From Eucommia ulmoides (taxonomy: Eukaryota > Streptophyta > Magnoliopsida > Garryales > Eucommiaceae): a stretch of DNA of 64,000 nucleotides. Location: NCBI GenBank assembly GCA_016647705.1, contig CM028335.1, forward strand, positions 23,662,905-23,726,904, read 5' to 3'. Positions 10,789 to 20,430 of this stretch are shown one piece after another. Each line of letters begins with the position of its first letter. Positions within the stretch are counted from its first letter, which is position 1. Position numbers and translations under genes: made by a program. The notes under the pieces are model-generated. The model had not been told where the DNA came from and searched no databases. It saw nothing but the letters and a program-made list of their open reading frames with translations.

Positions 10789-12354
10789 TGATAGGTGTAA
10801 AATACTTATCTATTTCTAAGACGAATTTGCCAAGTTTTCGAGTGTTTTATTAATCTTTTATTGTGTTTTTGTTAGTATTTGTGTTATTCAGGTGTAGGGA
10901 TGTAAACAAGCTATAAACAAGCAAAACGGTGGGAGAACGGCGAAGAAACGAAGGAGAAAGATAAGGTTTCATGACAGCAAGTCACCGCCGCAGCAGTAGA
11001 TACACCGCCGTGGCAGTGAAGATGCAGAGATGAAGAGTTTTCCTTCTAAAGCCTCACTGCCGCAACGGTAGATCCACCGCCACGGCGGTGAAAGTGTAGA
11101 GATGTGGTGGTTTCCTTCTGAAGCCTCACCGCCACAGCGGTAGATCCACCGCCGCGACAGTGAGACAACAAAGAATTGTGAATTCTGCTCAAAGGCACTA
11201 CCACCGCAGCGATAGAAGCCACTGCCGCAGCAGTGAAGCATCAAAGAATTCGTAAAAAGCTTCACCGCCACAGCGGTGCACTAACCGACTCAACCCATCG
11301 CCGCAGCGGTGATCCCAACCGCCACGGCAAACAGCTCTGCACAGAAGAAAATATCTGTTTAGATATTTTTCAAACCTTAGGCCTATAAATACCACTCCCA
11401 CACGTCTGAAAAGAGTTGTTGATGATCTCTAACCCTAGTATAAAGTTCTTAAGCTATCTTTGAGAGATCAAGGAGGAGATTCATCATTCGGGTAAGGAGG
11501 AATCACTTGCGGATAGATCATTAGCGACAGTGGATCGTTTCACTTTCAGATTTGATCGTTTTTCTATTATTTTTATCTTTGTAATTACTTTTCCATATCT
11601 AATGATATTGAATCATTCTTGTTTTGTATGGTATATGACTAAGATCTTGTAGTATTAATTAAATGTTACTTAAGTGTTATTGAAATCATGTAAATGTTAA
11701 GTTGAATGAATTAATGTTACTTTAACGTGTTATTTGTCTAAATCCGATTGTGTTTACCGTTATTCTTGATATTATGCTTGTATTGATAAACCGAGAATAC
11801 AAGGTTTGATACTCGGGAGAGGTAACCCTGGATTCGGACTAGGGTAAACACGACGTGACGTTCTAACGACCAGGGAGGGCGTTAGAACGTATGCAATCCA
11901 TGACGTTGGCTCAAGACTCACGTGACCTAGGGTCGTTAAGGCATTGAGAGGGACTTCTTCGTTGACACAAAGTCGTGTAATCCCCCTCTTACACTCGGGA
12001 GAGGTAGCGGAGGAGTTGTAGATACAGAGATTGTCGGACTAGATAAATACCGTTATAACTAACTAAATGAAATCAAATATGCATTATGTGAAGGAAATCA
12101 ATACCTAAGTAATTAGTGTAATTAGAACTAACCTGATAGTTGTCATCTATCTTAGTAGATTAAATAGAATACAAACAATTTTTGATTAGTCGAGATAATA
12201 TGAGACTATGTCAATCACAATATTCAACCAAATTACACGTGTTCCCAATGGAATGATATCCGATCTTACAAGGTCCACTATATTCAAACTAGACCTCGTA
12301 TACTTGCGAGTAGTCAATACCACGAAGACTTCATGAAGAATCCTTGCGCGTACA
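10789..12354 (+). repeat. Solo LTR, copy A of a GC-palindrome LTR family
   Basis: 1566 bp, TGATAGGTGTAAAAT...GCGCGTACA, flanked by the TSD CTTGG (10784-10788 and 12355-12359). Removing the insert and one TSD rejoins copia codons ...IIFLQ|EHEDGVG.... TATAAATA at about 11384 (CCTATAAATACC) gives the plus orientation. There is no partner LTR or inner domain, so it is a solo LTR left by recombination. Copies B (42326-44187) and C (46522-47968) belong to the same family. The lineage is unknown: no coding part is present. Confidence 0.9.
10975..11335. repeat. GC-rich palindromic tandem units in solo LTR A
   Basis: Variants of CACCGCCGCGGCGGTGA, a near-perfect palindrome, occur in pairs (…CCGCAGCAGTAGATACACCGCCGTGG…) with the pairs about 70 bp apart, roughly five times. 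They lie upstream of the TATA box, in U3. Confidence 0.8.
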
Positions 12355-13560
12355 CTTGGAGAAAAATGATATATTCAACCGAAATTGCAATTCTCCTCTC
12401 CCTAATGGATCTCCTTAATGGCACTTCTTGAGGTTGTTGAGTTTTTTCTATAGGTTGTGTTTGAGGAAGAATCTCATTGTTGTCTTGATCTGGAGGAATA
12501 GGAGCCTGAGCCAAAACATCGTTATCCAGAGCCGGAACAGTGCCTTGAACAACGACAGGTATAGAGACCTGATCACTGTCAATAACATGTTTCCCTTCTA
12601 AGAAAAATGTGTCTTAAACAACAACAGGTACGAAGACCTGATCACTGTCAATGGCAGATTCTTCTTCAAAGATAACATTTGTTCTCCTTCGACCCTCAAA
12701 CTCAACACCCTCAAGGAATCTCGTATTTTCCATTTCAAAGAAAGATCTTGATGTGGGATCGTAAAACTTAAATCCTCTTGATGGTTCAGTGTACCCAACA
12801 AAACAACAACTAACTATTCTTGAGTCTAGTTTTCTTTTATTTGGCCTATAAGACCTTGCCTCGGTTGGATAACCCCAAACATGTAAATGTATTATGCTAG
12901 GCTTTACGCCTAACCACAATTCATAAGGGTTTTAGTCACCGCTTTACTTGGTACCCTGCTCAGGATATATGCTGCAGTCCTAAGTGCTTCTTCCTAGAGT
13001 GATTTTGGTAAATAATAATGAATTATCATACTTCTTACCATGTCCTTAAGTATTCTGTTTCATCTCTCAACAACATGGTTCATGTTAGGTTTGCCCGGCA
13101 TGGTGTACTGTGCGGTGATTCCGCATTTATCTAGAAATTTAGCAAAAGATCCTGGACGTTATTTTTCAGATCTGTCAAATCTCTCGTTATATTCACCACC
13201 ATGATCTGATTTAACATTCTTATTTTTATTTCCAAGTTGAAGTCCAACTTCAGCTTAAAAGACTTAATTATGTCCAAGGATTGAGACTTCTCATGAATTA
13301 AATATAGGTACACATAATGAGAGTAGTCGTCTATGAATGTAATAAAATACTGTTATTCATTCCAAGATGCCATAGGGAATGGTCTGCAATACATATTAGT
13401 TCTAAGACACCAGAACTCCTATTGGCACCCAATTTCCTTATGTTTGTCTATTTCCCCTTTACTCATTCAATAAAAACTTTAAAATTTGTTAAATCAAGGG
13501 GATCAAGAATTTAGTCAGAAACAAGTATCTCTATTATCTGTTTAGAGATATATCCTAGAC
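12355..13560 (-). pseudogene. Copia integrase remnant
   Basis: From 12919 leftward: WLGVKPSIIHLHVWGYPTEA, RPNKRKLDSRIVSCCFVGY, SRGFKFYDPTSRSFFEMENT, the conserved C-terminal integrase region of copia, then PLRRSIRERR and AISVEYIIFLQ, the linker to RT. The linker is interrupted at 12354 by the solo LTR. A short stretch, NEESV(I)-type, appears duplicated around 12540-12660 (the ACAACRACAGGTAYRGAGACCTGATCACTGTCAAT block occurs twice). To the right, pieces of the catalytic core can be followed to about 13560 with frameshifts. Not functional. Confidence 0.75.
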
Positions 13561-13808
13561 GCTTGTGCCAAAGTATGATAAAATTCTCATTAGCTAATCG
13601 GCGTTTTATACCATAATTAGTTGTTTGTAAGGTTTTATTATATAAAGTAATAGTACCCAAAAACTATAGATTATCAATTAAAGAAATAGTTGCAATAATT
13701 TTTTAATCTCAAAAAAAGACCGAGGTTATTATTTCCAAATGAACAAAAAAAATCAAATTTGCCCAAAATAGAAATAGAAACTATATACTATCTAAATGAC
13801 GGTATTAC

Positions 13809-14880
13809 TTATATCTCTTTCAAATCCAAAATGTAACTAGTCTTTAAGGATAATCTAAAAGTCTCTATTGCCTTAATAACAATTGTTTTGTCATTGCCCA
13901 CATAGATGCATCTTTCAGCATCAATTAGCTTTCGGCTCCACAGAAAACCATGCATAGACAAACTTATATGAGTAGTAGAACCAGAAACTACCCACCAAGT
14001 GTGACTAGGTACAAAAGCTAAATTAAATTCAGAACAAACAAGAGTAAGAAGCATACATTTTTTTACACACCAAGCGGCATACTTGGAACACTCCATTTTT
14101 ATATGTCCAGCTTTCTTGCAGAACAAATAGGTAAAATCCTGATCCTGATTATTTTTGCAATTTGGGCTGTTGTGTTCGAACTGCAACTTCCTGACCTTTA
14201 TATATTTGGCGTTTCTTACCCGTAGAGGTAGTGGCTATGTGAACACTTTATGTCCTTTCGTGCTTAATTCTTTTTTTCTCCTTGCACACAATCAGATATG
14301 AGCTCATTAAGAGACCATTTATCCTTTCGAGCATTATAACTCATCGTAAACTGACTGTATTGTGCAGGAAGAGAAGTGAGTACTAAATACGCGAACTAGT
14401 CCTTAGACAACTTTAACTTTAGTGCCTTTAGTTCCGAAGCGACATTGGACATTTCTATAATGTACTCCATTACATTTAGACAACTTTAACTTTAGTGCCT
14501 TTAGTTCCGAAGTGACATTGGACATTTCTATAATGTACTCCATTACATTCCATTTCCCTTTTATACTTTATTGAGACAAAATTAGCTAAAAGCATATCTG
14601 TCTCTACCTTTTCGTTCTTTACAAAATATTTTTCTATTTCCTTAGGAAACGTCTCAGTAGTTACCTCATCAGATATACCGCCCTTGAATGTTTTCAGAAT
14701 GTTGCGTTGGATCATCATAAGATTTATGCGTTTAGAATATTTTCACCTCTCATATTCTCTTTTAGCCTTAGGGGAACTTTCTTTAGTGAAAGGTGAAGGT
14801 TGTTCTTTCATTAGCGCAAAGTTAAGATCCACACAGTTAAGAACAAGTAAAATGTTCTCTCTTTAATCCTTAAAGTTCGT
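13809..14880 (-). pseudogene. Copia gag and protease remnant
   Basis: The minus strand reads TYLFCKKAGHIKMECSKYAAW, a zinc knuckle, followed by WWVVSGSTTHIS, the protease site where the catalytic Asp of DSG is replaced by Val (V-S-G), then the GAG-pre-integrase start ERCIYVGNDKTIVIKAIETF. Upstream (14718-14476) lies a gag piece with LKTFKGGISDEV. About 60 bp at 14402-14474 are repeated directly at 14481-14546 (TTAGACAACTTTAACTTTAGTG...), a local tandem duplication within gag. Confidence 0.75.
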
Positions 14881-15136
14881 GCCGTTAAGCACTGGAATGA
14901 AATTTATGTTAACAATAATAGTAGCAGTAACTAAACAGAAAACAAAATAAACAAACACACATACAAACATGTCATAAAATAATAAAATAAGACATGAATA
15001 ATTAATCCAATTTTGGGGACCCATCTCAAGAGACCTAGCACAACATTAATTCCTAATCTTTGGACAGAGGAATTAACTGTAATTACTACTCTCAGCGCAG
15101 GAATCAAATGTTGATAATAGGTCATGTCAAACAATA

Positions 15137-15430
15137 AGTCTTCCTTTAGGCCGACTTATTGTTCACATGGAAACTTGATAATCATCACACATTTATTCCC
15201 ATAGGTATATTTATTATTTAGCCAAATAATAACCTTCCTTTGGACCGATTATTGATTGCATAGATAATAACCATACTAATCTTAAACAATGTGTATTATT
15301 TAGTTAAACGACAACCTTCCTTTGGGCCGGTTATGGTTTGCATAAATAACAAACATCAATATTTATTATTCGGTCAAACAATATTCTTCCTTTGGGCGGC
15401 TATTGCTCGCATAAATAATAAACATTTATA
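15137..15430. repeat. Four-unit tandem repeat in the copia leader
   Basis: The core CTTCCTTTGGGCCGRYTATTG recurs at about 15140, 15233, 15316 and 15387, each followed by a GCATAAATAATAA block. Spacing is 70-93 bp. It lies between gag and the damaged 5' LTR. Confidence 0.8.
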
Positions 15431-15539
15431 TCTCAATATCCCAAAATAAAATAAACTACACAATAGAGATTACTTTGGTAACATATTATGTCATTTTAAA
15501 TTATTTCAAGATACAAGATTTTGATAGTTGACCGTCCTT

Positions 15540-16260
15540 AAGGTCCGTTGATCAAACGCTATGCAACGAGTTAAAGTTTCTGACATTGGGTATTCAATCG
15601 GTCTTCCTAGGAAAAGATTGGGATCCTGAATTAATTGGTCGACCGACCGAAAAGTTTCAGTTGACCGACGTTGGGCAATCTCACCATCCTGTATCGATCG
15701 GTTGACCAACCATAAAGGGTCGGTCGACCGATCGATCAGGACCCCAAAATTGGCATCCTAAATCATTCGGTCAACCGTCCGATTCAGAGCCCAAAACCAT
15801 CCCTTTATTGAATCGGTTGACCAATTCCTAAGAATTGGTTGACCGATTTAACCATAATTCAACCAGATTCAATTTCAATCCCAATTGTAACTATGATTCA
15901 ATTCTATTTTGGGAAAACTCAAAACTTTAAAGTTGTAGATCTTGTTCTTATTTTTCCACAAAATTTGGAATCACCTTAATCGGAGTTCGTATGAGAAAGT
16001 TATGGTTAACATACGAACACCTACCAAAGCTGTCCAAATGCAGTAATTTCAAGCCCGATTTTGACCTAGATTCAATTCGATTCTGGAAAAACTCAAACCA
16101 TAAAAGTTGTAGCTCTATTTCTAAGCTTTCCACAAAATTGTGAATCACTTCAATCGGAGTTCGTATGCAAAAGTTATGGCTGAAATACGAATGCCTACCA
16201 AAACTGTCTGAACTGTCTCTGAATAGATCGGCTGACCGACCTGTCCAGATCTGGTTCGTT
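15540..16260. repeat. Non-coding leader block with CGGTCGACCG palindromes and a duplicated 105-bp module
   Basis: At 15620-15860 and 16230 there are many copies and variants of GGTCGACCGA (palindrome core GTCGAC). At 15916-16037 and 16091-16211 the same segment occurs twice, 175 bp apart: AACTCAAA, AAAGTTGTAG, TTTTCCACAAAAT, AATCGGAGTTCGTATG, AAAGTTATGG, CTACCAAA. A related copy is in solo LTR B. There is no coding potential. Confidence 0.8.
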
Positions 16261-16371
16261 TCTTTCGTTTATGCGGCGAAAAGACCCCAAAAAATTCCAA
16301 AATTTAGAATTTTTATTTCCTTAGATCCATAATATTTAAAAGAAATCACATAAATAATAAACCTTATTGTT

Positions 16372-16519
16372 TTTTGTATCTACTCATTTAACCCACATTA
16401 TTTTGAGTAGTCTATGAGTTTACTCAAAATAATTAGATCACTTAATTTTAGTCCATTAAATTTAAATAATAAATATAATTGTGTTAATAATATGTTACGA
16501 CAAATAAAATTTCCTAACA
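16372..16519 (-). repeat. 5' LTR remnant of the intronic copia element
   Basis: It matches 8920-9068 and ends in TTTCCTAACA followed by the TSD TCTAT. The first two thirds of the LTR, with R, U5 and the primer site, are absent; leader sequence lies directly next to it. Confidence 0.85.
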
Positions 16520-16605
16520 TCTATATCCCCGAATTCTGGACCCACGCACCAGTACCTTTGCTTCACAGACTGATTGTGTTTGCATGTATGTGTTTGTGTA
16601 TATAC

Positions 16606-17674
16606 CTGTCTCAGATAGATCCCAGTTGTAATCATTGGGGACTTGAAAGACATTGTATCCAAGTAACTTCTTTTCCTTTGCGTAAGAAACCTTTGCTCTG
16701 ATAGCTTCAACATCATCAAAACCGATCCAAGTAGAGCCAATCACGCAGTAATTTACCACATAAGTGGCATTGTACACCGGCACAGCTCCATACCTTTTAA
16801 TGTACGACTTTATAAACCAGTAGTTCATGGATCCATCTGGTTTAGTCGCCATGCCTACAGCTGGTGCACCGATCCCGTTGTTCTTGGGGTCCGCCAGGAT
16901 CCATGCGTACCCATGGTATGGCAATCCCAACACTAGCGTTGCGGAAGGTAACCCTCTATTGATCCATTCTCTTATACCAAAATCTGTGTTGAGGTGGCTT
17001 GAAGGGTCATACAGGGCAGCATGAGCGCCCGTAAAATTGTCCCTCGAGGGCAAGTAGTAGTCGTACGCCTTCACATCTACCCAATTCAAGTTCCTCCTCA
17101 TCGAGACGATTGGGTAAGTGATGGAATCCACAGTTGGTGAATAATGAACGGCCATTGTCAGGATCAGTCGAGACTCTGCGGATCTCATTTCCTCAGAATT
17201 CACTGCAGATCGCAGTTCGTCAAGGAGTGTTCCCATGTTTGTCATGTCTTGTTCAGAATTTGGATGAATCCACCAAATGTCCAGGCCGTGGAACCCGTAA
17301 TTCCTGGCTGTGCTTAACGAGGATTCGATGAATGATCTTCTGCGAGATCGTTGGCTGACCATGGAAGATAAGACTGATGAATTTGCTCTCGCTCCCCATA
17401 CTGAAAGGAGTGTTCTGATTGACGGGTTCTTTTCTTTGACAATTCTGGTGAAGGTGGAGAAGTCCCACTGATCGGAGGGTGGGATGGAGATTCGGTAGGT
17501 GGACGTGTTTATGTCTGCAAAACCACAAATAAGATGAGTAAAGAGAGCAGAGTTTATGCCTTGAATGGGGAATTTGCTGCCAGAATACCAGTAGCCGGAT
17601 TTGATCCAGGTTTCTGCATTTGAGAAGTGCAGGTGGAGGGAGAAACAGAGCAAGGTAACAAATACAGATTCCAT
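16606..17674 (-). CDS. Receptor-like kinase exon 1: class V chitinase-like (GH18) ectodomain
   Basis: An open exon of 356 codons from ATG 17674 to a donor ACAG|GTATAT at 16606. Residues 1-20 are a signal peptide (cleavage near SNA-ETW). Residues 24-350 form a GH18 barrel of the plant class V chitinase type: SGYWYSGS, FTHLICGFADI, LLSVWGAR (residues 89-96, where active enzymes have SIGGG), NYGFHGLDIWWIHP (125-138), LTMAVHYSP, WVDVKAYDYY, LVLGLPYHGYAW, WIGFDDVEAI. The catalytic DxDxE motif is replaced: the second Asp is Trp and the acid Glu is Ile (LDIWWI), so no chitin hydrolysis is expected; a sugar-binding or sensing role is an inference. Translation can run past the donor to a stop near 16514, within the copia LTR, but the GT site and phase match to exon 2 favour splicing. 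Confidence 0.88.
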
Positions 17675-17924
17675 TTTTTTTTTTCCATTCTTAACATGAG
17701 CATAAGAATCATTAATAATCTCTTTCTCTATCTATTTAGCTTCGTGGGTGCTTCTCAATTGTTTGAGAAATTGACTTGTACCCAATGTTTAGATGACGAG
17801 TTTCAATTGATTACTCAAGCTAAATGTATCCGGACTTTTCCCTGCAAGAAATTGATTGTGAGCTTCATATTTCCACGTGTTATTTTCACAATGTTAAAAA
17901 TATCACTTGACTTGTTAGAAGACT
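17675..17924 (-). promoter_or_regulatory. Region upstream of the receptor-kinase gene
   Basis: 250 bp before the ATG, with an A-rich stretch directly in front of it. A minus-strand TATATATAA lies at about 17961-17970, but inside a repeat, so the promoter assignment is weak. Confidence 0.3.
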
Positions 17925-19060
17925 CTTTGAATTCCACATTGGTTGTGTTACATGATCTTATATATAAAGTTTAGGGCAATTCTCCTCTTCTAAGACAGCG
18001 TTTGAGAGTGAATTAGGTCTATTAGATTTCTACATGGCATTAGAGACAAATTTTTGTGTGATGTTGGAGTGTTGAATACCACAACAATGATGAGCCCCCC
18101 GATATCCGTTCGCAATGGTTTGTCAAAGTCTTCCTTGCGCGTGAGGGGGCGCGTTGAATCCCACATTGATATTGGCCCCTCCGATATTTTGTCAAAGTCC
18201 AGCCTGCGTGTAAGGGGGCGCATTAAATCCCACATTGATATTGGGCCCCCCAATATCCATTCGCAGTGGTTTGTCAAAATCCACCCTGCGCGTGAGGGGC
18301 GTATTCAATCCCACATTGATGTTGGGTCCCTCAATATCCGTTCATAATGGTTTGTCAAAGTCCACCCTGCGTGTGAGAGGGTGTGTTGAATTCCACATCG
18401 CTTGTGTTATCTGATTCAAAGCTATATAAAAAAGTCTAAAGTAACCCTCCTCTTTCAAGACATCTTTTGAGAGTCAGTTAGGTCCATTGGATTTCTATCA
18501 TATGTAAATGCATGAATGAAGAGGCAACCCTTTGTTGGAATTTGGATGGATGACAATAACATTGGGGCCATGAAAACTGCAGGACATGACTTGCGCACCT
18601 GATTCACCATTCATCAGTTGAGTTGAGGCCCCATTCTGTCTAATAGTCATTGACTTTTCCAGCTCAAGAGACGCAGCATTGGGACAACCATATTTGGTGT
18701 TGAAACAAGGTAAATTGGTCATTCCTATATGTTGAATCAAACATCGATGTTGGGCCTTTCACCTAATATCTGTTTAATAGTTCACCTTACACGTGAGGGG
18801 ACTTGTTGAATCCCACATCACCTGTTTTACCTGATTCTGAGTTATAATAAAATCTAGGACAATCCTCATCTCACAATACGTCTTTAGAGAACTAATAGTA
18901 TTTCATTCCTATGTTAGTACACAATTGGTTTTTTCACATTCCCTGTAGAATTTTAATGGGCCTAACTCACTCTCAAAATACGCCTTGTAATGGGAGGATT
19001 GCCCTAAACTTTGTATATAGATCAGGATCAGGTAAAAGTGGGATTCAACATTCTCAAATA
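17925..19060. repeat. Cluster of short repeats, partly tandem and partly inverted
   Basis: A block, TTGAATYCCACATYG...CTGATTC...TATATAAA...GACAATCCTCCTCT...TTTGAGAGTGAGTTAGGYCCATT, occurs at about 17930-18035, 18388-18505 and 18810-18900 on the plus strand and inverted at 18930-19060. Between the first two, units of 69-81 bp (CCACATTGAT at 18161, 18230, 18311) with GTTTGTCAAAGTCCACCCTGCGYGTGAGGG repeat in tandem. No ORF of known kind. The origin is unknown, perhaps a small non-autonomous element. Confidence 0.75.
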
Positions 19061-19314
19061 TTCACTAACCCAATACTTCATGCGATAGTCCCAAATCAAA
19101 CAAGTATTTGGTAGGATTGATTTCAGAAAGGTATTAGGGGTTGACGACTATATCTTTATTATCTAGTATCTTTTCCGGCGAAGTTGCCGGAGCTTCAGTA
19201 ATGTCACGGAACTTAGGCAATTGCGCTAGAATGATGTTGGGACTTCTGTATGAACTTCTACACTGTTGTTGAAAGTTTGCCTGAGATCTGGCAATGTAGC
19301 CGGAGTGTAGGTAA

Positions 19315-20430
19315 TGTTATCGGAATGTCACCGGAGTTCCGTAAATATCTTCAGATCTTTTAATTAAGACTTTTCACTAGACCTGAGACTCTTTCTGTGC
19401 ATGAAGTTTTTTTGGAAATTCGACTATTTTGTCCTATTTTTTTCAATTGATTTTTTTTAGTTGACTTTAAAACAAAGTTTCACTGTTTTTTTTCCAAATA
19501 GGACTTTTTTCCCAATGAAGTTGTTCAAATTCTGATAACTTTGTATTGTTTTTTCCTCATTAATTTTAAGATGAGCTTTTTTGGGAAAGTCTATTGGATC
19601 GTTCTAGGAGAGAAAAGAAAGGAAGCATGCTCAAAAAGAAGAAAAAGGCAGGTGACCCACCAAAAAAAAAAAAGAAAAGTTGCGCCTGCAATGAATGAAT
19701 TCGATGTCTACCTTTGCTGAAGTCTTCATTTTTGTTCAGACTGCCAAAACTGCTTAGATCTCCTTTATAAATAGAGGAGATGAGTAAAGAGAAAATATAC
19801 AATCCTCTGCAGAAATAAATCGCAGAGAGGAAAAGAGAGAAACCCCATTTGTAGGAAGATATTAGTGAGAGCCAATTTGTGAAATTTTATCCACAAAATT
19901 GAAGACAATATTTTGTGTATTGTTTGAGTGGTCCACCAAAGTGTGAGGTTTGTAATCACATTATTTATTATAGTGGAAGATTTAAACGGCCTACGGGTCC
20001 CATGGTTTTTTACCTTCAATTAAGGAGAGTTTTCCACGCTAAAATTCGTTGTGTTATTTATGTTTTATTTTGATTTGGGAAAATATTCTGAGATTGACAA
20101 AATTATCTTGTCATCTTTCCTAACAATAATGTTGTCAGAATGTCGCCGGAGTTCCGTAAATATCTTCGGATCTTTTAATTAAGACTCTTCACCTAAACCT
20201 CAGACTTTTTCTCTGCATGAAGTTTTTGGAGATTTGACTATTTCGTCCGATTTGTTTTTCCCAATTTAGTTTTTGTGGTCAAGACTTTACTTAAAACAAA
20301 GTTTCACTGTTTTGGTTTTTCAAATAGGACTTTTTTCCCCCATAAAGTCGTCGTAATTCTGATAACTTTGTCGTGTTTTTCTCATTAATTTTTAAATGAC
20401 CTTTTCTAGGCAAAGTTTTAGGAGCTGTTT
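19315..20430 (+). repeat. LTR remnant followed by the start of a second copy
   Basis: A segment of about 290 bp occurs twice in direct orientation, 19315-19600 and 20129-20430 (CCGGAGTTCCGTAAATATCTTC, AATTAAGAC, AACAAAGTTTCACTGTTTT, TCTGATAACTTTGT). The stretch between has a TATA box (CTTTATAAATAGAGG, about 19760), stress-gene-like leader sequence and ends TTTCCTAACA at 20125. The simplest reading is U3 to U5 of one LTR, then the U3 of a second LTR after loss of the inner region. No TSD found. Confidence 0.55.

Larger units (their letters stand above)
8555..16519 (-). mobile_element. Ty1/copia element in intron 1 of the receptor-kinase gene
   Basis: The ends are TGTTGGG...CCTAACA and the TSD is TCTAT on both sides (8550-8554 and 16520-16524), so both original borders survive. 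On the minus strand the order is gag, protease, integrase, RT, RNase H, the copia order. The 3' LTR (left) is complete. The 5' LTR (right) keeps only its first 148 bp or so; R, U5 and the primer site are gone. A solo LTR (10789-12354) sits between integrase and RT. Frames are broken by many stops and the RT motif is altered, so it is dead. Confidence 0.9.
7769..17674 (-). other. Gene model: chitinase-like receptor kinase (CHRK1-type), 3' part outside window
   Basis: Exon 1 (17674-16606) ends at DLSETA, where the last codon is split as G|CT and completed by exon 2, giving a continuous secreted GH18 domain, stalk, membrane helix and kinase start. Tobacco CHRK1 has this architecture, and its chitinase-like domain also lacks the catalytic glutamate. 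Intron 1 is 8448 bp, but without the copia element (8555-16519) and one copy of its TSD it would be 478 bp (8158-8549 plus the stretch up to the donor). Neither insertion touches an exon or a splice site seen here, so the gene could still be expressed. Whether the kinase C-terminal exons exist depends on sequence left of base 1. Confidence 0.75.

Noticed and set aside
10969..11401. Cys/Gly/Arg-rich frames that look like a repeat protein
   Set aside because: They are translations of the GC-palindrome units of the solo LTR, with no ATG context and no match in copies B and C.
16514..16605. Extension of the GH18 frame past the splice donor to a stop
   Set aside because: The extra residues have no GH18 match and run into the copia LTR; the GT donor and phase match to exon 2 explain the gene better.
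18498..18740. An 80-codon minus-strand frame upstream of the receptor kinase
   Set aside because: No recognisable motif, surrounded by short repeats; not enough to call a gene.
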